From positions 1 to 9,606 of the forward strand of contig JAAZNT010000216.1 of the NCBI GenBank assembly GCA_012798145.1: DNA of 9,606 nt. Reading direction: 5' to 3'. The notes under the pieces are model-generated. The model did no database searches. It worked only from the letters and a program-made list of their open reading frames with translations, and had not been told where the DNA came from. Source of the stretch: Thermoanaerobaculaceae bacterium (GTDB lineage Bacteria > Acidobacteriota > UBA4820). Shown here in pieces: positions 6,328-9,606 of the stretch. Positions within the stretch are counted from its first letter, which is position 1. The number at the start of each line of letters is the position of its first letter. The position numbers and the translations under genes were made by a program.

Positions 6328-8279
6328 CAAACCTTGAAGATCTTAAACTAATTAAAGAAATCCCCGAATACAGCCGCAGGAAATTTTTTGGCGATTTCTT
6401 TGGCAACAGTGAAGAAACAATTAAAGTCTTGAGACGCGAAAAATATATTAAACCGGTTGTGTTGATAGGAGCAGGCACTTGTGGGCTTGCAGCAGGTGCC
6501 GCAAAAGTCAAAAAGAAAATCGTTGAATTTTTAAAACAACAAAATATTGACGCAGACATTATTGAGATAGGATGCATCGGTTTTTGCTCCGGCGAACCGC
6601 TTGTTGATGTAATTTTTGACGGAAAAAACCGCATAAGTTTTCAGAAAGTGACTGAAGAAAATGCCTTTGAAATTCTTGATTCTGTTTTATTAAAGAAAAA
6701 ACCAACTATGTCAAATATCCTTGGGCAATTTGAGGGAGATAATCCTTGGAAATATGTTCCTCTGATTAACGAGCATCCCTTTTTCAAGAAACAGATGAGA
6801 TTTGTTCTCAAAAACTGTGGAATCATAAATCCTCTTTCTATAGAGGAATACGCAGCAAGAGGCGGATACCTTTCCCTCATTTATACGCTTACATCAAAGA
6901 CTCCATCGGAAGTGATAGATGAGATAGAAAATAGCGGGCTCAGGGGAAGGGGTGGCGGCGGATTCCCCACCGGCAGGAAATGGAGAATCGCCTCTTTGGC
7001 AGACGACCATAAGAAATATATAATCTGCAACGCAGACGAGGGAGACCCCGGAGCATTTATGGACAGGGCAGTCATAGAAGGAGACCCTCACAGAGTAATT
7101 GAAGGGATGATAATCGGGGCTTACGCAATCGGGGCATCCAAAGGATATGTTTATATACGGGCGGAATATCCGCTTGCTGTTAGAAATCTCGCCTATGCGC
7201 TTGAGGAAGCAAGGAGAAAGGGCTTGCTGGGCAACAACATTTACGACAGCGGTTTTTCTTTTGATATAACCATAAAAATGGGGGCTGGCGCATTTGTATG
7301 TGGTGAGGAAACCGCTCTTATCCAAAGCATAGAAGGCAAAAGAGGAATGCCAAGACCAAGGCCGCCATTTCCTGCGGCAAGGGGAGTTTTCGCCAAACCG
7401 ACTGTAATAAATAATGTTGAAACATTTGCCAATGTTCCGGAAATAATAAGGGTTGGTCATCAGGCATTTTCCTCCATCGGCACAAAAACATCAAAGGGCA
7501 CAAAAGTCTTCGCCCTATCCGGCAATTTGAAAATGCCCGGGCTTGCTGAAGTTCCTATGGGAATAACAATAAAAGAGATTGTTTATGATATCGGCGGAGG
7601 GATAGAGAAAAATTATAATTTCAAAGCGGTTCAGATAGGAGGTCCCTCTGGTGGATGCATCCCTGAAAGCAAAATAGAAACTCAAATAGATTATGAATCA
7701 CTCAAGGAGGTTGGAGCAATGATGGGCTCCGGCGGGCTTGTCGTTATGGATGAGAGAACTTGTATGGTTGATGTTGCAAAATACTTTATGAGTTTTATCA
7801 AATCTGAATCCTGCGGAAAGTGCATCCCCTGCCGAGAGGGAACAAAAAAGATGCTTGACATTCTTGAAATGATAACAAAAAGAAGGAATGTGCTCGACAC
7901 AAACAAAACCCTTATGAGATTCAAAGGAATTGTTGAACTGGAAAACCTCGCAAGGGTTATAAAGGAAACAAGTCTTTGCGGGCTTGGACAGACTGCGCCC
8001 AATCCAGTGCTTTCAACTCTCAAGTGGTTCAGGGCTGAGTATGAGTCTCATGTTTATGAAAGAATTTGTCCTTCAGGAGCATGTAAAGAGATGCTTTTCT
8101 ATCATATTGATGTTTCAAAGTGCAAGGGCTGTACTCTTTGCGCAAAGGGATGCCCTGCGAAGGCAATAGTTGGAAGTCCTAAAAACACTCACTACATTGT
8201 TGAAGACAAGTGTATCGGCTGTGGAAACTGCGTCAATCTGTGTAAATTTGATGCGATAGCAGTTTCTTCTTCCTTGTGA
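6324..8279 (+). CDS. hydB: NADH-coupled [FeFe] hydrogenase flavin subunit HydB (NuoF-like with N- and C-terminal Fe-S domains)
   Basis: HydB carries FMN and the NAD(H) site and relays electrons to HydA and HydC. Domains in the 651 residues: an N-terminal thioredoxin-like domain (about 43-120) with Cys53, Cys84 and Cys88; the NuoF core (about 170-575) with the FMN/NADH loop GLRGRGGGGFPTG (206-218 region), CNADEGDPGAFMDR (235-248) and GAGAFVCGEETAL (320-332); an SLBB-like part near 395-455; the [4Fe-4S] ligands Cys497, Cys500, Cys503 and Cys552; and a C-terminal 2x[4Fe-4S] ferredoxin (Cys600/603/606/610 and 630/633/636/640). The C-terminal ferredoxin and the N-terminal domain separate it from plain complex I NuoF and match Thermotoga-type HydB. 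Cys480, His576, Cys582 and Cys587 are candidates for a structural zinc site of the kind described in HydABC complexes (inference). In the N-terminal domain the first expected Cys of the C-x4-C pair is Ile48. GGAG precedes the ATG by eight bases. HydABC enzymes may bifurcate electrons from H2 to ferredoxin and NAD+; sequence alone does not prove that here. Confidence 0.95.
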   Translation: MTNLEDLKLIKEIPEYSRRKFFGDFFGNSEETIKVLRREKYIKPVVLIGAGTCGLAAGAAKVKKKIVEFLKQQNIDADIIEIGCIGFCSGEPLVDVIFDGKNRISFQKVTEENAFEILDSVLLKKKPTMSNILGQFEGDNPWKYVPLINEHPFFKKQMRFVLKNCGIINPLSIEEYAARGGYLSLIYTLTSKTPSEVIDEIENSGLRGRGGGGFPTGRKWRIASLADDHKKYIICNADEGDPGAFMDRAVIEGDPHRVIEGMIIGAYAIGASKGYVYIRAEYPLAVRNLAYALEEARRKGLLGNNIYDSGFSFDITIKMGAGAFVCGEETALIQSIEGKRGMPRPRPPFPAARGVFAKPTVINNVETFANVPEIIRVGHQAFSSIGTKTSKGTKVFALSGNLKMPGLAEVPMGITIKEIVYDIGGGIEKNYNFKAVQIGGPSGGCIPESKIETQIDYESLKEVGAMMGSGGLVVMDERTCMVDVAKYFMSFIKSESCGKCIPCREGTKKMLDILEMITKRRNVLDTNKTLMRFKGIVELENLARVIKETSLCGLGQTAPNPVLSTLKWFRAEYESHVYERICPSGACKEMLFYHIDVSKCKGCTLCAKGCPAKAIVGSPKNTHYIVEDKCIGCGNCVNLCKFDAIAVSSSL

Positions 8280-8285
8280 GGAGGT
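8280..8285 (+). promoter_or_regulatory. Ribosome binding site of hydA, touching the hydB stop
   Basis: GGAGGT starts directly after the hydB TGA and lies six bases before the hydA ATG at 8292. It is the only junction in the operon that lacks an ATGA overlap, and it has the strongest internal site, which would allow extra independent initiation on hydA. Confidence 0.8.
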
Positions 8286-8291
8286 ATTTTT

Positions 8292-9606
8292 ATGAAAGTA
8301 TGGATAAATGCAAAACAAGTTGAAGTTGATGGAGAACAGACGATTTTAGATGTTCTCAAGAAAAACTCAATAGATGTCCCAACCTTATGTCATATGGAAG
8401 GAAGGCTTCCAAGCGGCGCTTGCAGAATATGTGTCGTTGAAGTAGAAGGACAGCAAAATCTTATTCCAAGTTGTTCCACCCCTATTCAAGACGGAATTAA
8501 AATCTGGACATCCAATCCGAGGGTAATAAACGCAAGAAAAACGATAATTGAACTTCTTTTATCATCTCATCCCGACGATTGTCTTTACTGCGACAAACAG
8601 GATAAATGCTACCTTCTTCAACTTGCGAGAAAATATGCTGTTGATTCTAACAGATTTCCTAAAACGGTGAGAGACCTTAAACCTGATTACGCAAGCCCTT
8701 CGATCTCAAGAGACCCATCCAAATGTATACTCTGTGGCAAGTGCGTCAGGGTTTGTGAAGAGGTTCAAGGCGTAGGATGCATAGATTTTGTCGGAAGGGG
8801 TTTTTCAACAGCGATTGGATGCGCTTTTAATTCTTCAATTAATGTTACTTCCTGCGTAAATTGCGGACAATGCGTCGCAGTGTGCCCAACAGGCGCTCTA
8901 ATGGAGACAAGAAACATTGCGGATGTTATGAATGCAATAAGAAGCGGGAAGTATGTGGTCGCCCAGCATGCCCCTGCTGTCTCTGTTTCACTCGGAGAGG
9001 AGTTTTCTTTACCATACGGACGAGATGTTGCAGGATTAATGGTTACCGCTCTGAAAATGATGGGTTTTAAGGCGGTTTTTGACACCTCTTTTGCCGCAGA
9101 CCTCACAATAATGGAAGAGGCATCGGAGCTTGTTGACAGAATAACCAAAAAGAAAACTCTCCCTTTGTTTACATCCTGCTGTCCAGCTTGGGTTAAATAT
9201 GTTGAAACTTTTTACCCCGATTTTATAGACAACCTTTCAACCTGCAAGAGCCCTCATCAAATGCTTGGCGAAGTGATCAAATCCTACTATGCTGAAAAAA
9301 ATAACATTGACCCCGATGACATTGTTGTGGTGTCAATTATGCCTTGCACCGCGAAGAAATTTGAGGTAAAAAGACCTGAACTCAAAGGCGAAAACAGCAG
9401 CGATGTGGATTATTCTCTAACCACAAGAGAGCTTGCAAGAATGATATCAATGAACGGGATAGACCTTAAAAAGCTTTCACCATCAGAAGCAGATATGCCA
9501 TTTGGCAAAAGAAGCGGGGCGGGAAAAATATTTGGAGCGTCCGGCGGAGTTTCCGAAGCGGCAATTCGTACTGCGCATTTCTTATTGACTGGAAATGAAA
9601 TTTCCA
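8292..9606 (+). CDS. hydA: [FeFe] hydrogenase catalytic subunit HydA (group A, 3' end cut by window edge)
   Basis: HydA holds the H-cluster that interconverts H2 with protons and electrons. The frame is open for 438 codons to the edge. Domains: plant-type [2Fe-2S] (Cys33, Cys44, Cys47, Cys61); the His/Cys-ligated [4Fe-4S] domain (His93, Cys97, Cys100, Cys106); a 2x[4Fe-4S] ferredoxin (Cys145/148/151/155 and 188/191/194/198); then the H-domain from about 220. Motif L1 is TSCCPAWVK (294-302) and L2 is MPCTAKKFE (350-358). L3 with the last two H-cluster cysteines lies beyond the window. Compared with Clostridium pasteurianum CpI at a constant offset of three, Cys296, Glu276, Glu279, Ser316 and Arg283 correspond to the proton path (C299, E279, E282, S319, R286), and Cys297 and Cys352 to H-cluster ligands, so the enzyme looks catalytically competent. 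The architecture is M3-type or the longer Thermotoga type. About 140-210 residues are missing. Maturases HydE, HydF and HydG are not in the window. Confidence 0.97.
   Translation, partial: MKVWINAKQVEVDGEQTILDVLKKNSIDVPTLCHMEGRLPSGACRICVVEVEGQQNLIPSCSTPIQDGIKIWTSNPRVINARKTIIELLLSSHPDDCLYCDKQDKCYLLQLARKYAVDSNRFPKTVRDLKPDYASPSISRDPSKCILCGKCVRVCEEVQGVGCIDFVGRGFSTAIGCAFNSSINVTSCVNCGQCVAVCPTGALMETRNIADVMNAIRSGKYVVAQHAPAVSVSLGEEFSLPYGRDVAGLMVTALKMMGFKAVFDTSFAADLTIMEEASELVDRITKKKTLPLFTSCCPAWVKYVETFYPDFIDNLSTCKSPHQMLGEVIKSYYAEKNNIDPDDIVVVSIMPCTAKKFEVKRPELKGENSSDVDYSLTTRELARMISMNGIDLKKLSPSEADMPFGKRSGAGKIFGASGGVSEAAIRTAHFLLTGNEIS

Noticed and set aside
6894..7460. 188-codon open frame on the minus strand inside hydB
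   Set aside because: It is antisense to the strongly conserved NuoF core, has no recognisable protein motif and no ribosome binding context; a shadow of hydB.
5845..8279. Reading the NuoE/NuoF-like pair as complex I (nuoEF)
   Set aside because: HydB has an extra N-terminal thioredoxin-like domain and a C-terminal 2x[4Fe-4S] ferredoxin, and an [FeFe] hydrogenase subunit follows directly; this is the hydCBA arrangement.

Overview
The window is bacterial and reads as a piece of an AT-rich genome from an anaerobe that makes or uses H2. The evidence is Shine-Dalgarno-led genes in tight overlapping operons, sigma70-type promoters, the NADH sensor Rex, and a multimeric [FeFe] hydrogenase. The split PurS/PurQ/PurL form of FGAM synthetase excludes groups that use the single-chain enzyme, such as gammaproteobacteria. 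The phylum cannot be fixed from sequence reading alone. A Thermotogae-, Clostridia- or Elusimicrobia/Cloacimonadota-like anaerobe would all fit. There is no sign of phage, insertion sequences, tRNA, rRNA or CRISPR.

Layout. Positions 1-3062 (minus strand) hold purS-purQ-purL, the three subunits of phosphoribosylformylglycinamidine synthase in de novo purine synthesis. purL runs off the left edge. A candidate promoter lies just upstream of purS. Positions 3126-3168 form an intrinsic terminator ending the next minus-strand gene (3197-4642), a bleomycin hydrolase/aminopeptidase C-type cysteine peptidase that unusually carries a signal peptide. Positions 4643-4910 are a divergent promoter region with one good promoter facing each way. 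Positions 4911-9606 (plus strand) are a redox operon: a 104-residue unrecognised basic protein, rex, hydC (NuoE-like), hydB (NuoF-like with extra Fe-S domains) and hydA ([FeFe] hydrogenase, cut by the right edge).

How it works together. HydABC couples NAD(H), and probably ferredoxin, to H2. Rex senses the NADH/NAD+ ratio. A 10-bp-arm palindrome immediately downstream of the -10 box contains an 18-bp core that resembles the Rex operator. The simplest reading is that Rex represses its own operon when NADH is low and releases it when NADH builds up, so the cell vents electrons as H2. The most notable points are this autoregulatory site, the unknown small gene at the head of the operon, the exported PepC-like peptidase, and a missing cysteine in the N-terminal Fe-S domain of HydB. 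I do not see a wholly new system here; the small head gene is the only truly unexplained gene.
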